The position numbers and the translations under genes are program-made. From NCBI GenBank assembly GCA_029783825.1, contig JAREIK010001718.1, positions 1,069,898 through 1,133,897 on the forward strand: 64,000 nucleotides of DNA. The letters run 5' to 3'. Origin of the DNA: Sapria himalayana (lineage: Eukaryota; Streptophyta; Magnoliopsida; Malpighiales; Rafflesiaceae). The notes under the pieces were generated by a model. The model worked only from the letters and a program-made list of their open reading frames with translations, was not told the origin of the DNA and ran no database searches. Below are positions 14,501 to 25,241 of the stretch, one piece after another. Within the stretch, counting starts at the first letter, position 1. Every line of letters starts with the position of its first letter.

Positions 14501-14979
14501 TACGAATTACATCCAAAATGTCTACTACATATAAAAAATTAAAGCACACATTACAATTTAATTTTATTTATTTTATTTTATTTATAATATTATATTAATA
14601 AATTAATTAATTAAGTAATATATTAAAAAATAATTCACTCCTATTCTAGTCAAGTCTGACACTCACATACATAAAAATAATAATTAAATAATTTCATAAC
14701 AATTAATTAAATTTAAACCAAGATAATAATGATAATTTAATCAAAAAATTTAAGAATAAAACTAAATTTTCTCTAATAATCTCAATCTATTTGCCTAAAA
14801 TTAAAAAAAACAAACTTAATAGTCAAAACATACTTTAACATAATTAAAAATAAAAAACTAAATATATCAAAGAAAATTCAGCATAAAATATATATTATAA
14901 AAATATAAATACAAGCATGAATACTAATAATATGGATCATATTAAGAGATATACTGATTAATACAAAAAAAATATAATA

Positions 14980-17315
14980 TATTAGATCTCAAAAGAACTT
15001 AATTTAGCAGCAGGATCGTTAAAGTTAACTTCAGATTTATTGACCATAATTATTTACTACAATGAGTTTAAAAAAAATATGACAAACTTAATTATTTTAA
15101 TAGATCTTCATATTAAATTTTTAGAGAATTATAAAATAAAAAATATTATGCAAACTTATTTCTAATCTTTTTATCAAAAAATTACTAGGTATACCAATAA
15201 AGATGACATAATAAAATATTTTAAATTAAAAAATAATTAAAAATTAATGAACATAAAAAACATAGTAAAGTAATGTCCGTGAGATCTAACATATAAACTA
15301 GTCATGACGACACATCATTCGTATATCTCACCACGTGCCATATTGATTATAAGTAAAAAATTTAATAAAAAAATTTTAATATTTCTTGAGATATTTCATC
15401 CTAATGATGACTCAGACATATACATGCATGTATGATGAGTATCATTAGGATATATGATATTTAAAATAAAATATTTAGTATTATATTAATAATTATTTAA
15501 ATTATAATATCACTATTAATAAATTTATTAGAATCATTAAAAAGATGCCAATAGTTGTTATTATTCATTTTATAAATATTTAACAAATAATTAACTTAAT
15601 AGTGCAATTTAAAATAAAATTATTTTTTCAACATTAGAAAGCAAAAGAAATTTATTAAAATACTTTAAGACATCTAACTTATAATATGAATTTCACACTC
15701 TATGTTTGTTAGCGGACTACTAAGCCTAAAAAAAATTTCAAGCAAATATTAAATACCATTAAAATTATACATATTTATATTAGAGTCAATAGTAAAAATG
15801 ACGAATATGTGTTCATTTATATATACTCATATTACTTGCATTACAATTAGGTAGATATACAATATTAATAATATATAAAAGACACTCTAATTTTAGCATA
15901 ATTCATGTTGCAATAGAAATCAAATATTTAAAATATTAATCCTTCATTTTATTTATTTATTAGTTGGTTATATATGGATCCTAAGATTTAAAGGTGTCAA
16001 AAGTGTCAGGCAGCCAAGGCAAAGGCCGGCCAAGGGTCGTGCACGATCCGATTAAGATTTAAGTAAAATAGATAAAAAATATATTAAAATATAAAATCAC
16101 TTACATAAACTAAATAAAAGAAACTAATGATTAAATTAATAAAAAATTAGTTAACATAGATATTATAATAATTATAATAAAATTTTGAGTATGAACATAG
16201 ATATTATATTTAGAAATAATACATTTTTTATTCAATTAGTAAGAGACAAATTATAATATAATTCTCCAAATAAAAATAAGTTATCTTAGGACTTATATAT
16301 CAATTATAATTATATCTTCTCACATAATGATATTAAAAATTTTGATATATTAAATTAATAAAAATCATATAAATTCACATTATTCATACAATTTAAGATG
16401 AGACGTAAAAATCATATATATCTCATTCATATTAGATTAAAAGAATTGTTAGTTAATAATAATTCATATAACAATATCAAATATATAGAGGCTAACATTA
16501 GCATCAAAATTAAATATAAACATCCAAACTAAACTAGTCACAAAGACTGATCACATATATTACACTCAAGTCAACACAATCATTAATAGGATTGAGATGC
16601 AACAATGTTATGTTTATTTTATTTATATACACATTTTTTTATATTTAAATATTTTTAATTTATATTTTATTATTATTTATCATACAATGTCATAATATTT
16701 ATAAACAATGCATATGTATATTTTTTATTGAATTATGGTTTTAATGTATTACGTATTTTATTCATTTTAATTTATACTGTAGTGCAATTAAATTTTAATA
16801 TTATAATTTTTTTAAAAAATTTAATTTTTAAGCTTAAAAATAAAAGTTATTACCAACCAGTGCCACAGTGAACCACAGCTCATGCCTCACAGGCCACCAC
16901 CAACCAATGCCCATTACAGGTGTAGTGCTGTCTACAATTGCACCTGCACTACCAAGTGACAATGCCCACTGGACAGTGCTGGTGAGCCAGTCCCAGTGGG
17001 AACAAGTCAATTGACCTTGGCCCCTTGGCCACTACCTATTGCCCAGTGGCCACTGGGCATGAGTTATGCCCTGGCAAAAGGCAATGCCCACTGCAGCTGG
17101 GCACTGATATGGGCTGCCTAGCCAGTGGAAGAGCCAAGCTGATGATCGCCTGACTCAACATGCATTTCATGTCATACCATTGGGCCATGCCGAGCTGACC
17201 TGGAACATGACAATGCCAGACTGACCTGCAATGCGGCCGTGATGGTACTGCACGGAAAATATACTCATTTCATATCATGTCTGGCACAACACGGAAGCCC
17301 AATTAAACCACCAAA
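14980..17315. repeat. Diverged dispersed repeat, copy 1, with GC-rich hAT-like right end
   Basis: Collinear with copy 2 (about 19,215-21,935). Shared anchors include the CATTCGTAT context near 15,316 and 19,564 and the GATATATTAAATT context at 16,344 and 21,005. Both copies end in a GC-rich tail; here it is about 16,850-17,313, closing with GCCCAATTAAACCACCA, which resembles the complement of the hAT-like end at 18,828. A further GC-rich patch at 15,988-16,054 begins AAAGGTGTCAAAAGTGTC, also hAT-end-like. No transposase is present. Best read as an old non-autonomous DNA transposon, probably hAT, but its left boundary is unclear. Confidence 0.5.
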
Positions 17316-18827
17316 ATTCAGTCCGTGCTGCCACAGCATGGCCTGTTTGACATCTCTAGTATTGCCTCAACTCTATCACTAGCAACTCAAGGACCCATTT
17401 GTCCCAGCATACCAACACACCTGCTGATCCAATCATACCCAGTAACCCACATTCTAGAAACCTCAGTGTTCTCAAACATGCTACTATACCTTTTGTCATT
17501 TTCTAAATTTTTGTTTCTTGAAGAACAAACCAATTTCTGGTCTCTCATTAAAATCTTTATCACCTTCCTCTTAGACTTAATCATTGGCAACCAGAACATT
17601 CCAGCTTAGTATTCTAAACTTCAATTTTTGACTAATTGTTAGCTCCCTCTACTCTTCAGAAAACTGTTTGCAATGCTTCCCTCATTATTCATTGAGCACT
17701 CTAATATTTTCTGCTCCTTTTCAAGCTTTACTTTCTCCAACATTCCCTTAATATGAATTTTCTCCCTTCTTTTCTCAATTTTAATGAGACAAGTCAAAAC
17801 AACTTTTTTCAGACCTTGCCTCTAGAATCCCACAAATTCACTAAATTTTGTTAGGTTACACTCTTCACACTTACCTTCTCTATTTTTCCCTTCATTCACT
17901 GTGGACAGCTCCAAACTCCTTTCAAGGGATCATCCATTTCCCACTATATACCATGAAACTTCAACCATTATCCAAAACAATGATTTTCTCTATCACTAGA
18001 GCACGACTAAGTAATAGATATCAATTATCCTACGATAGCTCCCTCATTACATAATTTATCTTAAAGTGATCTATCTTCTCATATATAAATGTCAACTAGA
18101 CAGTGAGGCTCAAGCACGTTATTAGACATGGCACAAAAATATCGTGTCTGACACAACACAACCCAAATCAGAGTCGTGCCTGGTTGAGCCTCATTACAGC
18201 CAGTGGCACTGCTCTAGCCATGTCAGACCAAGATTCCTGGTCCACATGATACGGGAGATGAGCACAACATGGCATGGAATGTCAGGTCATGCAGGCAAAT
18301 TTTGGTCTAGATGGCCAGATTAGGCTAGACTAAACCAGACAAGCTAGTCTGGCCAAATCTAACCTAACTTGACATGATCCAGCATGACTCGGCAAAAAGC
18401 AAGCCAATGTGTCATGATAGGTTACTCATTTTTAGAGTCATATCAAAACGATGGCATAGATATGCTTAAAAAACAATAATCTCAGCCCAATACGAAAAGT
18501 TTGAAACCTATATTCTCATTTGGACTCCTCTTCTTTACAATTAATACTTACATGCAAACAATAAATCTTCACAAAAATTTTATTATGACTTTTCAAATCT
18601 CATTAGAATGGAGGATATCTATCTTTTTAAATATTATCCAGCATCATCATAGGTAAAATAATATCTCATACAAAATTTTGGATATCCTAAAATAATGAAA
18701 AAATAATAATAATAAATAAAAAAAATTTGTATACGACAATACATGTCGAATAGAATATTAAGTATAACTCATTTGTTCCATCAAGATATCAATCAAAAGA
18801 ATAAGAGCATAAAAATTCACCTATATA
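17316..18827. other. Spacer with a GC-rich patch; no gene recognised
   Basis: 17,316-18,060 is of medium composition, with open frames on both strands (17,325-17,609 +, 17,387-17,599 -) that resemble no family I know. 18,090-18,420 is GC-rich and full of GCATGGCAC and CTAGGC-type words like the neighbouring repeat ends, so it may be another transposon terminus. The remainder is AT-rich. Confidence 0.4.
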
Positions 18828-19085
18828 TAGTGGTGTAAAATGGGCCGGGCAGCCCGGACACACCACGAGACACGGCCTGATAGAGACGTGACTGGCCCTG
18901 CATGGCACTGTCCAGAACAATGATTGGTCGAATGCTGGGCTACCTCAAGGCTCAATTCATGCGGTGTCGTGCCAAGGTCTCCTGGGCCTCATGCCAAGCC
19001 AGGCATGAAACGACTGCCTGGCCCGAAGATCTGGTTCTTCGGCACGACCCGACTACATGGCATGGAGTTCTGGACAAACTTAAAT
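18828..19085 (+). mobile_element. GC-rich left terminus of a hAT-like element
   Basis: Begins TAGTGGTGTAAAATGGGCC, matching the pattern of the complete hAT element at 25,242 (TAGAGGTGTCAA followed by GGGCCGG), and is followed by about 250 bp of GC-rich sequence in an AT-rich setting. The open frame inside (18,902-19,156) reflects composition, not a gene. No matching right end with an 8-bp duplication was found; copy 2 of the dispersed repeat follows directly and may be its body. Confidence 0.5.
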
Positions 19086-19214
19086 TATTAAAAATAAGAA
19101 CACTAAAAATATATATGAAAATTTGGTATAGTATGTGTATTATAAAAAATACATGAATATAGGAATAATAGATACACCAACAACCTTAAGAAATATGTTT
19201 ATCAATAAATCAAA

Positions 19215-21935
19215 AAATATAATAATATAAATCTGAGACAACTCCAACTTAGCGAAAGAACTTTTAAAATTGAGTCAACTTCAGGTATATTGACTCTAGT
19301 TATTTACTATAATAAGGAAAGATATTATGATTTCTATTTGATTAAATTTTTAAAAATTCTTAAACTAGTATTAATATATAATACAAACATATTTTGATTA
19401 CTAACATATCTTTAATCTACTTATCATAACATTCACATGTTCCAAGTATTAATGATATAATATAATTTTTAAAATTAAAAATAATTAGTAATTAATAAAC
19501 TTAAAAAATATAGAAAAGTTGTATTTGTGATACCCAACATCTAAATTAATCATGATGCTACTTCATTCGTATGCATCATGACACACTGTCAATTCTAAAA
19601 GAAAACTATTTTTAAAAAAATAAATTTTTTAAAATCATTCATCCTTATAATGGGCACATCATATATAAGTATCTCATTAAAATCATTAGTTGATATGGTA
19701 TTCAAGATAAAAATTCTAATATTTTATTTGATAATACTTCATGAATACATATAATAATATCACAATTATATATTTATAAAAATAATTTAAAAATAAGCTT
19801 TTTTGTGATATTTTTCATGTTACATGCATATATCATATAAATAATTTAATAATATAATCAAAAATAAAAATAATTTTTTCTCATATTAGAAAACATAATA
19901 AATTCATTAAAATATAATAAAATACTTATCAAACTACAAGAATTTTACATTATGTTTGACACCGCATGCCTTGAAAGAAAAAAAATTCAAATAAATATCA
20001 AACATCATTAAAAAAAAAACTATATGATATTAGATTCATGTATTAGAGCATCTCCAATGGGCTCGCTAAAAATATTATTTTTAATATTTTGTTGAGAAAG
20101 TTAGAAAATTATGACTCCAACGCACTCGCTATCCCGATCACGTGTTTGCCTCCTCGGCTTCTCCTTCAATAAATATAGCGAGCATTTATCGCTCAGCAAA
20201 TCCCTTCTTTCTTCTAAAATTCTTATCCAATATCTTCAATATCAACTGGTTCCAGCAACACCTACAACAACAAATCTATTTTGCGAAGCTTGGTTGGAAT
20301 AAATTTTGAAAAATTACTAACTAAAATACTGAATTGAATATTTAAATATATTTTAATTAGTTATTTTGTTGGTATGGTTGGAGATGCTCTTAACTATAAT
20401 ACATGATATCTAATTATATTAATAATAATAATAAACTTAATACAAATAATTCAGACTAAAAAATAAAAAAATTTATTTTTGAAATTTATAAAGATTTTTT
20501 TTAATAAAATAAATATTTATTCATCTGTATATACTCTCATCAAATACATTATATTTATATACATATGTCATAATGATAATATGTTTAGCAAGTATGTTTA
20601 GCACGTTGATTTTAGAATCATAATTATTATGATGAAAACTACAAATTTAAAATAATAATTTACAATTATATCTTTTTATTACTTTACTATTTGTATGTAT
20701 CATATAAAAAAATGAAAAAAATAAAAAACAAATTAAAATATATCTATCAACATTAAATAAGTAGAAGAATAAAATAATAGAATTTATAAATAAATAGATA
20801 ATTGTTTACTTATTACAATAAAATATAGAATAATTTTAGCAAGTCTTCATGTACGAACATAAACACTACATACAAACATGATGATTATATGTTTCAATTA
20901 GCTAGGAATAAATGATGATATGGTTCATCAAATAAAAACAAGCTATCTGATACTTAAAAATTAATTATTTTTTCATCAAATCATATGATATCAATGTGAA
21001 CTTAGATATATTAAATTGATAAAAATTATATAAATTCATTTATCTCATATTATATAAGATAACATGTGATCTATTAATCATTTTGATGTCTAGCATAATA
21101 TTAAAATCTACTTTTTTTTGTAATTATAAATATTATTTTATATAAAAAATCCAAACATTAATTAGATATCATGGCAACATGATCATGCATAGAAAACTAA
21201 AAGATTCATGGATATAACTTTAAGATCAAGTATAATAACTACCAGTAGATGATAACCCATGCAACATCAAGGATATCAAGGCTATCATTAAAACTATGAT
21301 CTTCAGAATCAAATATGATAATCAAAACCATACAAACACAAACAGTTCATGAATACTACCAAATTATCATGTTAGTATTCTTTTATAATTAACTAATGTA
21401 TTGTTATTTGTGATATTGTGATTAAATAAAAAATATAAAATGATTATATTTTTTATTGAGTTATGAATTTTATTTATTTTTATTTACAGTGCAATATGAT
21501 TTATTGTTAATATTTAAATTTTAACAAAGTAAAATTTTATTTTAAAAATAAAAGCTGGTGTTGCAGTGTGGTAGTAGCCATTTGATAATCTAGACTAGAT
21601 TAGCTAATTGTTTAACTATGCCACTAGTTGGCCTAGCTAATCCAAGCTAGTGGTTATGCAATGCAATAACCACTGCCCTACCTATTAAGGCACTAGGCAT
21701 TACATTGGCCATTGGCCAGTGTCATGCCATGCCATTAGGCACCCAACCCACCATGCCCGACTGAGGAAGGTGGGGGTCATCATTTCATGCCACTTTCAAT
21801 CCAACCCAGCACACACGACATAGGAAGGTGGGCCATTGTGTCATTCCAAATCAACCTCACATGATATCATTTTGACACGGCACAACTCATGTACCCAATC
21901 CATGTCGCATTTAGCACAGCACAACGATCCAAATG
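19215..21935. repeat. Diverged dispersed repeat, copy 2
   Basis: Second copy of the repeat at about 14,980-17,315, in the same orientation. The spacing between matching anchors grows from about 4,249 bp to about 4,661 bp along its length. Most of that is explained by the 344-bp MITE plus its 3-bp duplication, present only in this copy. The GC-rich tail lies at about 21,550-21,920. No coding capacity was recognised. Confidence 0.55.
20046..20389. mobile_element. MITE (Tourist/PIF-Harbinger type) with TTA target-site duplication
   Basis: Terminal inverted repeats GAGCATCTCCAA at 20,046 and its complement ending at 20,389, flanked on both sides by TTA (20,043-20,045 and 20,390-20,392). The length of 344 bp, lack of coding capacity and TTA/TAA target preference fit Harbinger-derived MITEs. 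The inner TIR is imperfect beyond 12 bp. It lies inside copy 2 of a diverged repeat and is missing from copy 1, so it inserted after the two copies separated. Confidence 0.85.
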
Positions 21936-23641
21936 GAAAACCAATTATCAAAATGTGCCAATCTGATTTACATATGTAGATTGGAATAAGAATTGAGTGT
22001 GTATATGAATAATACATTTTTATTATAACAATATAATGCATATCATATCATTAGTCTCATTATGAAGACATGTAAGAAATTAATAAATAATATTATTATT
22101 AATATTCATACTACACTAATTAATATAAATCAATTTTTTTAAAAACTAAATTTTAAAAATAAAACTATTATCAGACTAAATGTTTACAATTTTAAAAATT
22201 TATAACCACATTACCCATTAGATATAACTCACCTTATTTAGATTTAAAAAAATATTAGGGTATACAAATAATATTAAATATTTTACTAAACAAAAACTAA
22301 TATTTTTTCTATGAGGTGATGTTGACTAATTTATCATAAAAAGAATTATTTAATACTTAAAATTTTTTTAATACACAACTCTATTATAAAGAGTATGATC
22401 TCACTTCTCTATTAGTTTTTACATAATTAATATGTATTTCTTTATTATTTATGAAACATAAGAATGATACTTTACTTACATTAATTATAAAAATATAAAG
22501 AAAAAACTAAACAAATATTAAGATCAAAGAAAATGTCTAATGAAGAAGTAAGATGATATTCTTTTTATGATATTACTCATAATTGGGAGTATATAAAGAT
22601 AAAGTTTGCATTTACATATTCTATTGCATATGTTAACACTAAAAACAAGTTAATAGAGTTTGATAATTTATATTAAATTAAGTTTATACATCAAGTAATC
22701 AACTTTCAACCCAATATGGTACTTTCAACATTTGTTGATCAAAAGAAAAAAAAATAATTTTTTTTGTTACATGGAAGAATGTGTCCACTTCATCTAATTC
22801 AAGTGTTAGTATTAATCAACCATCTTCGAAGCTAGCAAAGTAATTAGTGAGAAATTTTTATTATTTAAATCACATAAAAATACTCAAAATTTTAAAATAC
22901 TAAATTAGAGTAGATAACAGCCAACCAATTTTACATTTTTGAATTACAATTTCTTCTAAATCAATATCACAATTTCAAATGATTAACCTGATACTTTATG
23001 GAGATGACAGTCTACAAAGTTTTTTAAAACATGTGTTTAGTTGTTTTATTTTATTATGATTTATAAACAATTTAAAATTATATTTTTTGCCTGCTAAAAT
23101 CTTATTTCAATGAAATTTTCTGAGAAAAAATTTTAATGAGATAAATATTAATAAAATTTTAATTCTATTTTTATTGTCTCATATATATATAATTACCTTA
23201 TTTTTTTAATGAAGTTTATTAATTATAATTTATCTTTAATTTCTTCCTTGATAAAAACTAACTATTTTTTAAAATATTAATAATTTTATAACAAATTTTA
23301 GATTATAATTTTTTTGTAAAAACTAAAAAAAATTTTAAGTTGATGAAATATACAAAAAATTGGGTTAGACATGTGCTTTGAAGGTGGAGCAAGCATGAAC
23401 CTGCCATTTTGACACTTTTATCCCACAAATGTCATCCCATTTTAATTCATCCAATCACATGTTACCCAGCTCCAATGACTCCCTTGTTTCTAGTTTCTCA
23501 CCATATTCCCTAGTTTTTCCATTTAACATGTCTACCAACCAACCATCAATAGATCTAACCACTGCTACAAAACCTACAACGCTTTGTTCCACTAGATTCT
23601 AACGTGGACACATCATTTCATCATGAAGTTGGAGACCTTAA
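21936..23641. other. AT-rich intergenic DNA
   Basis: No gene recognised. 23,380-23,640 is less AT-rich but shows no motif or sustained frame. Confidence 0.45.
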
Positions 23642-23984
23642 CTAATAAAATAGTCCTTTGTTATAAGTATCATTTTTGACTCCCCCATGAATTATACATA
23701 ACCTAAAACATACAATATGTGACATACAACGCACTACAATAAATGAGGAAATTTCACCTCTTATGAAGAATGACGCGTGGTGTTTAATACCATGACGACA
23801 AACTAGGAACAATGTCAACTCCAATTGTATTTTTAAATTCAAATACAACACCATTGGCACTCTCAGACAGTATAAAGCATGGTGGGATACTAAAGCTACC
23901 ACCAATATCTTGGAATCAACTTCAACAATACATTCAATTCAATGATAAAGCCTAAAAAAATCAGGCTTAATCTTGATTTTATCA
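23642..23984 (-). pseudogene. Unidentified coding-like remnant
   Basis: Minus-strand translation across 23,720-23,905 gives protein-like text with ESANGVVFEFKNTIGVD and a following PRVILHKRWNF, interrupted by stops. A frame of 87 codons (23,642-23,905) overlaps it in another phase. It lies directly downstream of the two duplicated minus-strand segments and may belong to the same decayed gene. No family was recognised. Confidence 0.3.
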
Positions 23985-24515
23985 TTTTGAAATGATAGCC
24001 AATTTATTAAAATGAGATATAAAATGATCTTCTTCATGAGAATCTATTGGAGAAAATACATTTACATCAACCACTTGAATATCTTCATCCCAATTTACTA
24101 AGTCATATATGTTGACTACAAAAATTATTCTACAACTTGATACAAGCCTCATGGGATTGGAATCACCACTTGCTTACCTTCTATCATTTGGCTCTGTAAA
24201 CACAAACTCTAATACTTTGTTCTTTACAATTAGAAAGTACTTAGTTGCTCTTTTGTATAGGTATACGTCAATGATACATTCAATCCAATGATCAAGCACA
24301 TAAAAATCTAGCTTATTATCGGCATTATCATTTCCAAATGATGATTAAACCATTAAACTAAAATGCAAAATAATCTTCATGGGAATCTATCAAATGAAGT
24401 ACATATGCATCAGGATCTTGAATATCTTCATCCCAATTTCTCGTGTCATATATGTTGCCTACACAAATCACTCTACAACTTGAAACAAGCTCCGTGGATC
24501 TTGTAGAACCACCTG
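23930..24515 (-). pseudogene. Tandemly duplicated (346-bp period) coding-like segment, unknown family
   Basis: Two similar copies lie about 346 bp apart (anchor ACATTCAAT near 23,930 and at 24,276). On the minus strand each gives an open stretch of about 50-65 codons with the shared core NIYD..NWDEDIQ followed by IDSHE. In the left copy the frame is ...VVNIYDLVNWDEDIQVVD... ending at a TGA at 23,982-23,984. In the right copy it is ...VGNIYDTRNWDEDIQDPD... with an in-frame TAG. The synonymous-looking differences with kept protein text suggest that the parent was a real coding sequence. I do not recognise the protein. It lies on the opposite strand to, and just upstream of, the copia remnant. 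Confidence 0.45.
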
Positions 24516-24564
24516 TCTAAGTAGCTTCAATCACTTGACAATATTAACTTAAACTATGGTATTT

Positions 24565-25241
24565 TAACTCTTCACATTTAGAGAATCTTTAATTATTCTC
24601 TTTGTATTGATATATGTTGATGAAATAAGCATCATTGGCTTCGACTCGCAAGCTATATCTAAATTGACAAATGCTTTAGCTAAAGACCTAGGTGTTCTAA
24701 ATTTCTTTTTAGGAATTATAACTCATTATGTGAAATAGGAGCACTTTTTATCTCATAGTTGGTACATATATAATCTACTCAACCATGCAATAATACTTGA
24801 TACACAACTTCTGTTTCCTTGTGTCACCTTCCTAGAAGATATCATTACTCTCAAGTGCACCATACTTTGATTCCTATGCCTATCAAAGTATTATTATAGC
24901 ATTGAAATAATTATCTTTGACACAACCTTACATCTCTTTTGTCATAAATATAATACACATGTACATGCATAAACTCATTAATAATAATTTTTTTTAAAGA
25001 CATTATCTCAATTTCTCCATTAATTTTTTTATTGCCCATTCAACCTAGCATATTTACTCATCTCTCAGTTTATTTGATGTCAATCAGGCTGGTTACAAAT
25101 ATCATAAATCAATCTCTGATTTAAGCATATTCTTTTGGTTACCATTTAATCTAATAGAAATGTAAAAAATAACTAATTGTGGCACACTCAAGCACTAGAG
25201 CACTATGTAATTGTTCATCCTCTGACTAAGTCTATTTAGCT
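24565..25241 (+). pseudogene. Ty1/copia reverse transcriptase-RNase H remnant, left part
   Basis: Plus-strand translation gives the copia RT block: LIYVDEISIIG, then LNFFLGI and a degenerate LSHSWYIYNLL. The catalytic YVDD box appears as YVDE at 24,613-24,624. Further along, in other frames, come a YQSIIIALK...ISFVIN stretch (usual YRSIVGALQYL...ISFAVN) and a SLFDVNQAGY...SISDLSIFF stretch (usual RNase H start ..SDADWAG....RSTSGY..F). Stops and frame changes show an old dead copy. The gene is cut at 25,241 by the hAT element and resumes at 28,736. No gag or integrase was seen upstream. Confidence 0.85.
25234..25241. repeat. 8-bp target-site duplication (left) of hAT element
   Basis: ATTTAGCT, repeated exactly at 28,728-28,735 on the other side of the element. 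Confidence 0.93.

Larger units (their letters stand above)
6311..14979. other. AT-rich intergenic DNA with scattered simple repeats
   Basis: No supported gene. Within it, 7,130-7,312 holds a cluster of self-complementary CGATATAT words. TG and AT/AC microsatellites lie near 10,962 and 11,522. Segments at about 10,120-10,245 and 10,835-10,955 look like diverged direct copies. The short open frames (for example 6,377-6,628, 8,824-9,015 and 12,843-13,046) have low-complexity, A/T-driven translations. Confidence 0.5.

Noticed and set aside
17325..17609. 94-codon plus-strand frame with an overlapping 70-codon minus-strand frame
   Set aside because: No recognisable motif, no splice or promoter context, and flanked by repeat ends; could not support a gene.
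23728..23745. CACTACAATAAATGAGG resembling a CACTA terminus
   Set aside because: No subterminal repeats inside and no partner end; it lies in a coding-like remnant.
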